DNA of 64,000 nt from Strix aluco (taxonomy: Eukaryota > Chordata > Aves > Strigiformes > Strigidae). The stretch covers positions 72,343,937 to 72,407,936 of the forward strand of contig NC_133932.1 in assembly GCF_031877795.1 (NCBI RefSeq), written 5' to 3'. The notes below the pieces were generated by a model, which saw only the letters and a program-made list of their open reading frames with translations, searched no databases and was not told the origin of the DNA. Shown here in pieces: positions 24,401 to 37,790 of the stretch (its first letter is position 1; every line of letters starts with the position of its first letter). A program made the position numbers and the translations under genes.

Positions 24401-27400
24401 TGACTGGCTAAGCATCAGCATAATATGGAGGTGCTCTACAAATGTTGAGCAACATGCTTTGGCACTTCAAGAGCAGTCATAAAATGTTCATGTGCAAACC
24501 AGAATAAAAAAGGTGAGAACGGGAGTCCTTGCTAAAAAGATGATGTTTGAAGTAAAGCAGTGCCAAGCAGGGAGAACAGCTAAAAAGAAGAGAGCAGCTA
24601 AAACACAGGATGGGTTGCAGGTACAGTCTTTTGTAAGTGGGCTAACACTTTACACTTGCTTAACATTTTACTTTGATCAAATAAACGTGTTTTATTTCCA
24701 TTTTGAGTCTTGTCTGGTGATAAAGTGATCTCATAGTGAGCCAGGAGATGGTGATGTTCCTTACAGAAACAGCGAACTGCTGAACAGGATGGCTTGGGAC
24801 AAACTAGCAGAGAATGAGGCTTAGCTTGTGTGTTGGAGAACGTCAAGCACAGGGATGCATGCTTTCATAAGTCATCTGACAAGTGTCAGAGCTAATAATA
24901 TCAAGTGATAGCCAAAGCAGAAATATTTCCTCTAACAGCCTCTTTGATAAAAATCTGCAGCTTTTCCACCACTGAGAAGAATAAGTTCAATGCTCAATGA
25001 AATAATAAATAAGTGAAAGGCACATGAAATGAGACTCCTGATACACATGGAAGATGTGCTTGAACTTGCGTGTGCGTTGCTTTCACCTACAAGTTCTGTT
25101 CACCCTCTGTTCAGGCTTTGCCTATCAAAGAAGTCCTCGCAGCCAGCCCATGGCCCTTGAAAACGTCTCTCACGGAGAGTGACTTGTGAGGAAGAGTTTT
25201 GTGATTTAAGGAGATCATTTATTACCTCCTTGATTCTAATCAGGTAGATTTATACCACCAAAGGATTTGGACTATGTATGTCTGAAAAGTGTTTGTAATA
25301 CCTCTGATTTGATGATGGTTAATAGCCTGACCTTGCTGACCTTGGTATCCACACTATGGACTGTGATGTATTCAAAGTGCTCAAGCACTTTGGTTTGGGG
25401 GATTTTTGGCGGCTATTTTTGAAGACCTGTTAGACAGCTGAAATACCATGGCTTTGGATTTTCCTGCCTTATGTCAGATTGCTTTTGCACTCTAGTGCTA
25501 ACAAATTACTACACCGTCACTTATGAAACTCAGCTATACAACTGTGATGTATTAGACAAAATCAGAGCCGTGTAACAACTCTTGAAGAAGGATTCATGTT
25601 ACGATATTAGTGTCATGTAATTCTTTCTAGGTCAACTTTGAATGGCATTTGTGCATTTGTAATGTAGGAATGGCTGGCTAAAAATGAAGTCCTGGACTTT
25701 TAAAGGACTTGGCATAACCTTCTGGGCCTGAATGTCAAGTCTAGCTAAATATGTCTTCAGGGATCAGATTTGAGTTTTCAGTCTTCAAAAACATGTTGTA
25801 GTTGCAACATCCCTTATACTTTTTATTTCCTGGGGAATTTGTAATGATCATGCTTTGTCACTGTGGTATTTTACCTCCTGAAAGTTTCTGAAGAGGTAAT
25901 TCCGTCAAAAGCAACGTTGTTGTTGGGGTTTTTTTCCGATTTTTTATTTGATTGAGGTACCTTTGAACCTTAAGCGGTACTTGTTCACTGTGTATGGACA
26001 ACACTGCAAAGTACCACAGGAGCCACTTAATATCTGGTTCAGATGCTAACTTTGAAATGCCATCCAATCTATTCAGACTCAAAAATCTTATTAATTCATT
26101 CTCACTTTCAAATCTTGAACACATTTGCGTATATTATATCAGACCACATTTTTGGTGACATTGGGATGGATGGAACTGATTTACTGTTTGGGAATTGTGA
26201 ACATATTGTATCACATCCCTGAATACCACCATTCATTTTGAAATGCTCTGAACTAGGGGCACTAGGAAGACTAATTACTGTGCTGTGACTCTAGTTGTGT
26301 TGCATCAGTCTTAATAATTACATGCTTGATTTAAGATGAACATATTGTGAAACATGCTTGTATTAAGATACTGTTTGTGGCAAATGAGGCAGCAAATGTA
26401 ACAACACTTCTCTGCACAATGTTAGAAGGCTCATCTTTTCTCTTTTTCCTATAGGGCACACTAAATCACCATCTTCATTACTTCAGCGCTGAAGTTTTCT
26501 AATGTTGTTAGAAAGTCAGAAGGCAGCAGGGTTGCATAAAGAAATGTGTAGATTGAATGGAATAGATAGCAACGGTATGACTTAATTTGGCGAGGATGAC
26601 TCTTTGTATAAGAAAGGATATGCCAGTGCCTGCATAGGTTTAGCCTGGATTAAAAATAAAATCTGGGTTGGTCTCTCTTTTCAATGGAGAATTAAAATGA
26701 ACCATACTTCAGAGTCTGGGCTGCACAACTCCGCTTAAGTGTCCTTTTTGTTTGAAGAAGAGCTTTTCTTTTTGCATGACTGGGTTTGTAATAGCAAGTA
26801 TCACCATCTTGCCAAAAGGGAGAGCTTGAAATTCTCCCTTCAGTTTCTTCTGCGAGCACAGACACCGGGCTCCATGCACAGCACACAGTGTGTTGAAGTT
26901 TATGTCACCCTGAGGGCTCTTCCCTTCTCTGTGGAGAGAGGTGGCACCTGAGAAGCACTTACAGAAAGCTGAGCTGCGCTCTGCTGCTGAAGATTTACAC
27001 CCAGCTGAGCTGGCAGAGCTGCCCACAGCTGAGAAAAAGAAGCTGGTCCCACTTCTCCTGCTGCTGGCTGCACTATCCCACTGCCTCCCTTGCACCTTTT
27101 CAGACCCTCTCCTGTGTCCATTTCACTACTGAAATGGAAAACCTGCTTGTTGCTTTTGCTCAGAGAGGAACCCCGTGCATGGCATACCTAGCAGAAGCGG
27201 TGGTGGGAACTTTGGCCAGAGATTGGGGTGAGAACCATCCCCTTTTGGCAGCAGTGAGTAGTTACGCTGGCTCACGCAATCTTATGAAACCTTACCCCAA
27301 GACAGCTGCAAAAGGAGGAATAGCACAAACGGGAACCTGGAAAGGAGAAGGCAAAGCAACTTCTTACACCTCAGCCTGACTTTTCCTACATGACAGTCAG

Positions 27401-30278
27401 CTTTAAGAAGATACTGCTGGTGAGAGAAGAGTAGAAAGAACAACAGCACTGGACACAGGTGCCTGATCAAGGTGTAGCATGAAGGTGAGGAGGGAGATTG
27501 AAACCCCATGTGACATCTCTAGTGGTGTGTCTTTTCAAAAAGAAGTCATTTGGATCCAGGAGTGAAATAAGCTTCCCATATGGAGAGGGAAGCACAAAGA
27601 TGAGTACTCTGGGTGACCAAGAGTTTGCGGCACTTCCCAGGACAGCATCTCTGCTACAAGGGCCATGTGTGAATACGTGGTGTTCTTCTTCCCGGCTCGT
27701 AGGCTGCAAATTTTTGGTACTCCAGAAAACAGCCCATAGGATATCCACAACTGTGAGGGCAATGGCACGTGCAGGTCTGGGGACGGTTCCCAAACTGCTC
27801 TGCAGGAATTTATGTTGCTTGTGTGTAATGCCTGTTACTCTGTCATGGAAACTTTAGTCCACAAAGTCTTGTTTTTCAGGAGAATAGAGGAACGGGGCTC
27901 TCTATTAAAGTAGCCTTCAATAACCTGTCAGAAAAAAGTGAATGGCTTTACAGATCCTTCTCCCAGACAAGTTAAGCAGCTGGAAAATGTTCAATTAAAG
28001 GTGACAGTTTGGTTTTTGCTTAAAGCATATGTGCTTAGTGCAACTGCATGAATTTCACCGAGGATTCAGGGGCTGGTTGGTGACAAGGTTACAGTTAAGT
28101 TAAGGGACAAAACTTTGGTCAAATTTAGAAATACTTTAAGACCCGAGGGATACTGGCAGTAGCTTTATTCCTACTCCTTCACTCTCTCTCTCTATCCCCC
28201 TGATACTTTTGCAGTTGATATTGATCCATTTAAGATGTAAAAAGCAAATAACTGTATTTAACAGCCCTAGTTGTGAGCAATCAAAGAGCTCTTAAAAATC
28301 TCAGAATGTGAATCTACAATGTTTACCCTCAGGCAGGAATACCATTAATAATTTAAGATGTCTGTATGCAATTGAACAGTAATGGTAATTTTCAGCTACA
28401 AGGGATCAATCTAACAGTGTATTCCAGACTTCTGTATACTGTAGAAACAGCGCTTCTCTGGGTAAATGCCATCTTTATATACAGTGAGCTCTGAAAAACT
28501 GAAGTCATTTTTCTCTATGGTTCATTTATAAAGCTGTCTTGAATCCTAGGAAAAGCCTTCATAACGTGACTCACAGCTTGCACGCATATCACTTGCCTTT
28601 GCACAGCCAACAGAGCTGCTGCTGGCTTGCCCTGTAAGTCTGATGCTTCTCAAGTGTCCAAAGCCTCAGAAGTACAGGGCGCTGGCTTCAGCGTGCCTTC
28701 CTGAAGAGCCAGATCCACCCAGAGCTGGATCATCTGCTGGGTCCAACCCAGGGCACAGTTACACATCAGACATGGAATGCTGAAGGGTGCACTTACGTAT
28801 CAGACAAAGTGATGTTTCTGCAAGAAAACTTGTTTCAGGAGGATGCCTGGCCACTGGCCTCATTGCCCAGTGGGATCTAAGGGGACAAATCCGTGGTGGG
28901 TCAGCACCTCTGTGCCAGCCTGGTAGACCTCACGGGGAGGACTGGTTGTGTAGATATGGAAAACGCTCCACCAAGCCAAGGGTGTAAACCTCTGCAAAAA
29001 CTATTTCAGGAAGGGCAACAATTGAGAAATCAAGTAAGGAAAATATGAGTGCAAATAAATCCCACAAGAAAGTAACAGCTGTAAAAACACCCAGCCCAGC
29101 AGGGCCCACAGGCCAGCCAAAGCAAGCGGAGCAGACTGTGCCACCACAGGGTACCGGTGGCAGTTCTTCTGCTGCAGAGCAGAACAGGGCACCGCTTTGT
29201 CCAGGAGCACCTAAAATCTCTGTTGACGTGTCTTTCCAGCAGGTGGACGGTGCAATCCTTGAGGCGTTGTAAATAAAATGCCATAACATCCCCTCTGGAA
29301 GGAGAACACCATGAACTAAGCCTCAGTCTAAGGTCTTTGCTGGCTGCCTCTGGCTGGAGGATGGTGCCCATCCCTGCCTTCATCCTCCTTCACACACTAC
29401 TGGATGCTTTCCACACCAGCTGTCCTTACCAGTGGCCTTAGAACCATGGAAACTTTACCAGGTGTGGTTGGCACTGTAACAACAAAAATCAGACAGACAG
29501 ACAAGGTTAATGGGCCAAAAAAAAAAATATCTGTTTTTACTGGATTTCTCTGAATTCAGTCTCCATCAACAAGGATTATTATAACTAATTAGGCAGAGCA
29601 TGCTAACAACGCTCACATTTGGAAGTGCAGTTTCTCAATGAAAAAGGAAATTAAATGGGATGCGATCAGAGAGATGCAGAAAAAGAGAAAATGAGGCCAG
29701 TCCAAACCAGTAGGTTTTCATCAGAGAATAGATTAATAAAGTAATTTATTTTGTTGTACCTAGAGTGTTAATAAGTGTTACATGGTAATATAGTTTGCAT
29801 TTTCAGTAAAAGAATCTGATGTACCATCCTTGAGGACTTAGTTTCCCTTCTGCCCTCAGTCCTTTCTTCACTTGGGAGGCAAGGGTGCACAACTCGGTTA
29901 AATCCCTGCAACAAGTAGAGCTTCTTCAGATGATGCAAAAACACCTGAAATGTCCCCCAAAGTGAGGGAAGGGCATGGGGAAGGATGGTGAGGAAGGGAG
30001 TTGGTTGTCTGGTGGCCAGAGTCTCTGTGGGTACTGTGAGTGTGGCCGAGGTACCTTGACCCTGCCATCAGAGCTCAAGGCCACATCCTTGTGGGGCTGG
30101 TGCCTGGGCACATGTGTGTGTGTGCACCCAGCCATCAGAGCCTGCTCCTCTTCAGCTAGGAAGAGCCCCCCTGCACCAAGTGTTCAAACCAAATATAGAC
30201 GTTCAGTGCCCAGGGTTGTAAAGCTGGAAGTATACCAGGGCTCAGCAAGCTGAGGAGCAAAATAAGGAGAGAAATTAT

Positions 30279-30333
30279 AAAATCATAGAATCATTTAGGT
30301 TAGAAAAGGCCCTTGAGATCATCTAGTCCACCG
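30279..30333 (-). mobile_element. Short CR1 LINE 3' tail, antisense
   Basis: The 55-bp segment reads 'aatcatagaatcatttaggt' then 'agaaaaggcccttgagatca' and 'tctagtcca'. It is the reverse complement of the terminal CR1 3' end with its tail repeats. Only the extreme 3' end was inserted or kept. Confidence 0.85.
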
Positions 30334-31063
30334 AGGAGGCGCAAGGTGGACCTGGTCACTGGGCACAGTAAAGGCACCTGTGGCTTTGGCACAGTCAGCT
30401 GTAACCTCTGGTATCTCAGAGCCACCCTGGCAAAATTTCTGGAAGACATTTGAGCCAGCAAAGGAGCTTTACATGAGAGTAGACATGTGCTGCTTCGTTG
30501 CTGGCAGGTCTGATCCCAGCTCTAAGAGGCACAGCTCCGATCTGACTATCCTGTGAAACTATGCCTAAGCTTGTAACTGCTCTTGAGAACAGAGGTCTCC
30601 AGGCAAAGGTCTTTTTTACATCACTCTGTCATATAGGAACTGGGAAGAACATTAAAAAGTGGCACTTTGAACTGACAGTACCTTTTCTTGCCTACCATCA
30701 GCAGGGCCCCCAACGTGGTCAGAGACATGAAGCAATTCGCCATGGAAGCAGGAATCAGGCTCTCTGTCATGCCTCTTTGATGCTAACAAACAGCAGGACT
30801 ACAACTAGTAGTCACTATTTGCAGTCATGGTCAAACACCAAACACCTGCCCATGCGCTGCTAATGCAGAAAGCAGGGGATTGAAAAAAATGCCACTGATT
30901 TTAAGTAATGGCAAGGGAAATCCCTCAGGCTATGAATTCTGCACAGCACAAATTGAGGAATTTCATCCAGCAATTCCTGCTTCACACTCCCCCTGTACCA
31001 AAATTGCAGCACACTTTCAACTGGGCACCTGTATCTGAATGCCCTTCTTGGGCAGTGACTTTC

Positions 31064-31685
31064 TGTGGTGGTTTGACCTTGGCTAAGCCAGGTACTCACC
31101 AAGTCACTCTATCACTTCCCCCTCCTTCCCCCTTTATTTCTCAACAGGGCAAAGAGGGGAAAGAAAATAAGATGGGGAAAGAAAATAAGATAGGGAAAAA
31201 ACCCCAACCCTTGTGGGTAAAACAAAAGCAGCTTTAATATAAGCAAAGCAAAGCAAAGGTCCGCACACGGAAGCAAAAAAGAAAACAGATTTATTCTCTA
31301 CTTCCCATTAACAGGTGATGTCGGGCCTTCTCAGGAAGCAGGGCTCCAATACGCGTAGTGGTTGCCTTGGAGGACCAAGGGTGACCCTTCCTCCTTTTTC
31401 CCAGCTTTGTACTTGAGCAGACGTCATATGGTATGGAATATCCCTTTGGTCAGTTCGAGTCAGCTGTCCTGGTTGTGTCCCCTCCCAAGATCTTGCCCAT
31501 CCCACTGTGTGTGTGTGGGGGGGGGGGGAAATGTCGGAAAGAGCCTTGGTACTGTGTAAGCACTACCCAGCAGCAGCCACACCACCAGTGTGCTATCAAC
31601 ATCCTGCCAGCTCCCAACATAAAACACAGCACCATGAGGGTTGCTACAAGGGAAAACCAATTCCGGCTCAGTCAGACCCAGTACA
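31064..31685 (-). mobile_element. Solo LTR with perfect 5-bp target duplication, antisense
   Basis: A 622-bp element begins TGTGGTGGTTTGACCTTGGC and ends GTCAGACCCAGTACA (TG...CA). It is flanked on both sides by CTTTC (31059-31063 and 31686-31690), a perfect 5-bp target site duplication, so both ends are exact. On the minus strand it has the layout of a common avian ERV LTR, with the 'ccaaaggnatattccata'-like block, an altered TATA region and an ATTAAA signal. It includes an expanded GT/G tract (31507-31528) and GAAAATAAGATAGG-type duplications near 31160-31195. There is no internal coding region, so it arose by LTR-LTR recombination. The 5-bp duplication fits an ERVL-like integrase, but class is inferred. 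Confidence 0.92.
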
Positions 31686-34600
31686 CTTTCCTTCTGTGAA
31701 CTGAAGGAACAAAATCATAAACAGGTATATGAGAAAATTATTGCCTCAACAATAACCTCTCCATAACCGAGCTAGTGGGAAGGAATCATGTTCAAAAAGG
31801 AATCTGTAGTTAGAGATAACATTTGCCAATAAAAGATTCAGGCCGTGTCACTGAAGATGTATATTATCCGTGGAATTTACAGAATCTATTTTAATTTAGC
31901 AACTTCCCCAAGAATATGAACAAGGCAAATAAAAGGCTCCAGAGGAACAGTAGTAACAGTGAAGCTACAGAGTTGTCCAAGTAGAGACTGGCAGCTCAAG
32001 CCTGAGGCAAGACAATAAATAACCAAAGACCAGAGCCCAGCAGCATGTGGTTTCCCCCAGGTGCCTCGTGTCACTGCTGCCTGAGGAGGGCAGGTGATGG
32101 CTCCTGTACTGGGCAGGCTGGGCAGCGTGCATGGAGAAAACTATCCCTAGACTGAGGGACAGGGCATCGCTCCCTAGGGCTGCTGGCCAACCCTTTCCAT
32201 AAGTGTCCTCCTTCCTGAACAGTGTTTTAAATTGAAAAAATATATATATTTTAGCCAAACCTCAAAATAAAGGGAAAAAGTAACAACAGTCCCATTTAAA
32301 AATACATTGGCTGCAAAAACATAAGCCACCTTCTGCTCTGTTCTCTTCTGAAGATGCTACAACTTCCGAGCTTGCTCCATCCATGGCCTCCCATCAACTT
32401 GATGTACCACCCCGAACACATCGATACCTCCTCTTGTACATCAGCTTTCATTTTTGCATAGAGGTGGGACGATAAACTTATTTTTCCAGACCATCCAGAA
32501 ATTCTCAGGTCACAGGTCTTTAAAAACAAATATTGATATTTTTCAACTCTTCTAAAAATAGTGGATTTCATTGGTCCTAACACTGCTGCTATTTTCTTAG
32601 TTTTATTGTCCTAGCACATTGCAGAGGAAGAAAGAGGTAGAGGTGTGAGAGAAGCTGCTTGAGCAGCTGTACCAAGAACATCAATATTCAAAGGGGGACC
32701 TGGCTGTTCAAACCCCAGCTCGTACACATTTCATTAATGCACTCCTAATACTGCCTGTTTGCTGAATTCCTTATTTCTAAGAACAGAGGAACTTACATAA
32801 TACCTAGTTCAGACCAAAAAAAGCTGTACAAACAATTTGTGGAGATACACCAGTAGCTCAAGCCTGCTGGGCTGGGGATTGTGAACTTGCAGATCGCCAC
32901 TGCTTTGTGGGCACAGAGTGGGGCAGAGCTGAATGCCAGCATTAAGGGAAAAAACGTGGCAGTTAGCTCACCTTCTGGCCTGTCTCCATGCCACCCAGTC
33001 TGATTATTAAATATGTGGTTCCTAAGGGACTATGGGTCACTTGAAGATACCTGATTGCACAGGTCAAAAGCCAGCTGAGCTGTGCCCCCCATGTAGGGGC
33101 ACAGAGGCTGGGGAGCAGGAGCTGGAGGAGCTGTATTTCAAGAATTAAGGTTGCCACCAGACCTCAGGAAAACTTCTCCATGTCTAACATTTCTGTAAAG
33201 GGCTCTGGCTCGACAACAACTTGCTGGTGCTTCGGATGTACCACAGAGTGAAATTTCACTTTTCAAAAAAGGTGTCTTTTATGCCATGGAAAGCTGGCTT
33301 GCAATTAAACAGCTCACCAGCCGCAGTGCCCAGCTGAACCGGCTGATGCCACGCACGCATGTCTGGGACAGCGGTTATCCCAGGTTGCAGAGGTCCCATG
33401 TGACACCAGCATCCCAGTGGTGCTACAGCTACTGGCCTTCACCTCCTTATTTTGTACCTCAGGTACCACAGCTCAGGTGAAGACTGGTAGTGCTTTGCCT
33501 GCACAGTTCCCGGCAGTAAGCATAGAAAAGGGGCTGGGAATCCGCTCCAGCAGGCTGTTTAAATGGGTTTTTTTCCTGCTGGTGCCTCTCTCCACAGCTG
33601 CTGCATCCATATGAAGCCAGTGTGGACGAAATGTGCAGTTCACTAAGGCAACCAAACTGCAGGGATTGATGGTGCCAGCAGCAGACAGCAGCCTCAGGAG
33701 CTCGGGAGCCCAGAGAAGAGCCAAGTGAGTGCTCAGAAACAAACAGCATCCTCTCTGGAGCTCTACAGTGCCTTTCTAAAGCAGGATGGAGACAAATCCT
33801 AAGAAAAAAAAAGAAGGATAATGCTTGGGGCTGCATGCACTGTAGTACAGCTGGAGTCTCTCACCATTCAGAGGGTGTTTCTCTGTTGCAATTAAGAAGA
33901 TAAGGACTGTTCCTTAACTGATACAGAGCTTCTCTGGTGCAGCAGAGATGTGTACCATAGAGGTTTGGATAAAGGCTGAAATTAGCAGGGTTTGCCCAGG
34001 CTGCTCTGACAGCCCTGCTGCAGCATCCTTCTACTACTCTCCACTTACAGACCTTTTTTTAAAAAATCTCCCTTTCTTTCCCTCTCTTTCTCTACCACTA
34101 GCTGCTAGCTGTCTCTTTTATTTCATAGCTTCCCTAAGGCTGAGTGAGACATAACCCTTGCAGGTCTCATTCCTGCACAGTGAGTGAGACGAGACAACCC
34201 TAGCTACTAGTGCTGCTGCCCTAGCTACTAATGCCATTCCTTTGCTCTCCTTCTAAAAGGAGCAGAGCATCAGCTGCAAAATAAACACAAGGTCTGCTGG
34301 GGCAGTGACAAGGAAATGTGTAATAGAAGTTCTAATCTGTGTACTCGCTGTCACCACATCTCACCTACACTTACTCATCTGGCTCCTGCAAAGGAGAGCA
34401 TGGGTGGCCCCATGGGAAGAGTTGGGGGGCAGGAAAAATCTTTTCCTTTCGAGTGTCTCCAGACTCTCTCCTAACTTTAGGTGTGAATGGGGACTTCCAC
34501 GGGCCCAGTACGGACTGCAGGCAAGTCTGGTTTTAGCAGAAGTCTAGCCTTGAGCTGCAAACTGCAGGGCAAAACCCCAGCAGAGAGGCAGCTCTTGTTC

Positions 34601-37084
34601 TTTGGACAGCATCATGGGAAAAGGAGCAGAGATGCCTGAGCATGGTGGTTCGGGGGGGTCAGTGTCTGGTCCTTCATGGTAGGAAATCTAGGTCTTGGAT
34701 CACAACACAGTGATAACTGGAAAGGTTTTCATGCCGATACTGGAAGTTAATCTGATGTAAGGCAGGTGCACGTAAATGGATCTTTGCTCTAGTGGGTAAC
34801 AGGACACAGAGGCAGAAACAAGTTTTTTGATACGAATGTCTCAAGGTATCTATCTGCCTTGACTTCAATCTTTGCTTCTGCCCTTTTGTAAATACTTAAA
34901 TTTTTAAATTGTTACCATCCTATTATATTAATATTTTAAACAATTTAACTAGCAATTCCAACATACAGACACCAATTTATGTTCCTTGCTGGAATATTTA
35001 GCAATTGTCTTATACTTTCCCCATGGTATGATTGGCAAATCTGCATTTACCCAGTTAGACATTCCATAGTGACAGAGGGAATCATATGGAGTAATTTAAT
35101 GTGTCTAAACCTATAAAAGCCTGGCAACATTTGCATCATGGGAACCTTAGAAAAAATCAAGACCCACTATGACAACAAAATGAATTCCCAGTTGTGCTGG
35201 ATCTTGTGAAAACGAGACTTACTAACTTAAAATATCATGTAAAATATTTGAAATTCCAGCTGGCTTTGGTAAAAGCTGTAGGGGTTCATATGACAGCAGA
35301 ATTGGGCACAGAAGGATGGGAATGATGGTATGGACTGGGTGGTAAGACACCATGGATGTAGTCAGAAATGGGAGATAAGAAATCAGTGGGAATTGTGCTT
35401 ATGCATGTGAATGACAGTTTAGTCCCAATTCCCAGTCTTCTACCGCAGCACCTGTTCTTCGGGTTCATTTATGTTTATCTTCACTCTTGCTTCTTACAGT
35501 AGGCTTCCAGTATACACAAGAGTACTGGCTGGTCTTGCTTTGGGCTAAATAAATTTAGAAGTTGCAGAAACAGCTCTCTATTAGCATAAAGCAGATAAAT
35601 TGCAGCAAATCAATAAACTGGTTTCACAGGCACGCTACCATGATCAAGAAAAGCACCCACTGACAGTCTACATGCCCTCTGGGTCTGGACAGGCCCTCGT
35701 GGCTCTCTGGAGCACCCTGTCTCGTGACTTCCCGGGGCACACAAGGAGACAGGGACTCACTCATTCAACCCTTGGCTCATGCCACCCCACCACAAGGCTC
35801 TCAGCTGTTATTTTTGCAGCATGATTAAAGTGCCCTTCCCCTGCTCCACTACTTTACCACTTGTACCTCCCCTCAGGGATCCTGGAGCAAGAAAGAGACA
35901 TAATGTCCAGCAGCATCCTGCTACAGAAGATCTTTTCCCAAAACCTGCCTGTGGTGTGGGTCAGCAAACCTGTTGTGTGGGACTCCCCCGCAGTACCCCC
36001 CAGTATACACTTTGGTACACAGCCATGGCTGTACATAGTCAGTGCTTGAGTCTTTCACATCAAAGTCTCAGGACATGAAGTCTGTGCACTGAGGCAGGTG
36101 ACATCTCTTGGACCAGGTTTAGCTCCACAGGAGAAGTTTCACTTCTCCCCAGAGCCCATAACTTCAATGTATTTTGGGTAGGTGTGGTACTGCTGCTGTG
36201 CCTAGCTGCCCACCTTCAGGCATCACAGCAGCAGCAAATATAGCCATACCAGCTCGCGAGTTCAGGCCTTGTACAGAGGACAAGGTGGCAGAGGCACCAG
36301 CTCCTGACCCACAATATAGGTGTGCGCACAATTTTATCCTGTTTTCTCTCATCCTTTTCATCAAAAACTTCATCTTCCTTTCTGATAAATATGGCATCTT
36401 CACTGCAAATCTCATGTTTCCTGAGTTACAGGATATATAGAAAGAAAATTGCAGTTATGAAAACACCATCCCAAAAGAGACAAGTTCCACTGGTCACATG
36501 GACAGTTAAACTCAGAAAATCTCATTGCTACAGAATTTTATTTAGGAAACGCAGAATTGTGGAGTGTTTCGGCATCAAACTTTTTCCTACCACTGCGAGC
36601 ATTTCAAACAGCTCTGTTCATATCCAGGCCCTAAAGTAGTAATAAAAAAACAGTGGCCAAAAATAGATGTCAGGTTTTGAATTTGTCTAAAATTGATCAG
36701 AAAGGAGATGTGGGGAGCTGGGAACTTACCTGAGGCACAGCAAAACCAAAGCATAAATCTTCAGATAAATTATATAATCCAGGGACTCCTTTCTCCTGCA
36801 CCCTGATTAAGGAAAATGTTTAGAAAAGCTGGTCATATATTTTCATCCATTTGTATTTGACAGAAAAGAAATCACCGTGGAATACCTTTTTCCAAGAAAA
36901 AAAATAATACCACCCTGCAAGACTCCAGAGCTGTAAAGTTGTGGTCAGGATCAGTTAAGAATGGGTTAATAGGGTTGCTCTGCTTATTCACTTTTTCTTT
37001 ACAGTGCTGATCCCCAGGGTTGATGTGACAAGCTAGTCTCCAATGCTTCAATGGATTCTTACATCTGAAATAAGAGTTAGTGGG
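31686..37084. other. Intergenic DNA
   Basis: No gene, repeat family or RNA gene is supported in these 5.4 kb. Open frames up to 125 codons show no recognisable domain. Confidence 0.5.
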
Positions 37085-37790
37085 TTTTTCCCTGTGGACT
37101 TCTGGAAAGCTGCACAAATTCAGCTGTCCTTGCTGAATTGCACGAGGTTCCTGTCAGCCCCCCACACCAGCCTGCCTAGGTCGCTCTGTATGGCAGCCCC
37201 AGCATTGAGCCTATTGACTGGTACCACCATCCCAGTTTGGTGCCACTGGCAACCTTGACAAGAGAGCCCTTCACCACTTCCTCCAGGTCACCGATAACGA
37301 TGTTAAACAGGATAGGTCACAGGTCAGACCTGCAGTACTCTGCTCATTACCAGATCCCAGGAAGAAGGTACATGACACATTAACCACGACCCTCTGAGCC
37401 CAACCATTCAAAGAGCTGCTTACCCATCTACCTGTCTGTGCATGCAGACTGCAAATTCCCAACTTAGATGCATGAATATTATGGGACACAACATTGAAAG
37501 CCTTGCTAAAGTTTATGTGAATGGCATCTACCTCATTAAAGCTGACGTAAATGAGACCCAGTGTTCTCCCCTCATTCACAAATCCGGTCATTTTATCACA
37601 GAAGGCTACCAGGCTGGTCAGGTATGATTTGTCCTTGTTAAAGCCATGCTAAAGGCTCTCATTCATCTTCATGTGCCCAGAAATGTGCTCCAAGGGAACT
37701 CGCTCCATGATTTTCCCAGGGACTGAAGTGAGGCTGACCCACTCATAGTTCCCCAGATTGTCCCTTGGGCTTTTTTTAAGACAATCATCT
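37085..37790 (-). mobile_element. Decayed CR1 LINE reverse-transcriptase fragment, antisense
   Basis: On the minus strand the frame at 37271-37591 contains VDAIHINFSKAFNVVSHNIH, followed by GRWVSSSLNGWAQRVVVN. This is the CR1 reverse-transcriptase stretch around the F-SKAFD-V-H motif and the 'W..NWL..R.QRVVVNG' block. Upstream of it (higher coordinates) is the antisense of 'VSLTS.PGK.ME' near 37715-37735. Below about 37265 a separate frame carries a degenerate form of 'ADDTKLGG' and 'N.V.F.K.KC'. Internal deletion and frameshifts show it is a dead relic. The copy lacks a CR1 3' tail. Confidence 0.82.

Larger units (their letters stand above)
20102..31063. other. Intergenic DNA, central part
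   Basis: About 11 kb with no supported gene. The longest frames (116-128 codons, for example 26709-27095 minus) are leucine- or serine-rich, have no introns or family signature, and overlap equally open frames on the other strand. The stretch holds pyrimidine-rich simple repeats (21460-21490, 23545-23590) and one short CR1 tail (30279-30333). Confidence 0.55.

Noticed and set aside
26709-27132. 128-codon minus-strand frame overlapping plus-strand frames (MAPEKHLQKAEL...)
   Set aside because: No domain, both strands open, no transcript features. Treated as chance.
29045-29272. 75-codon Pro/Ser-rich plus-strand frame with an ordered-looking start
   Set aside because: No similarity recognised and no splice or polyadenylation context that would support a gene.
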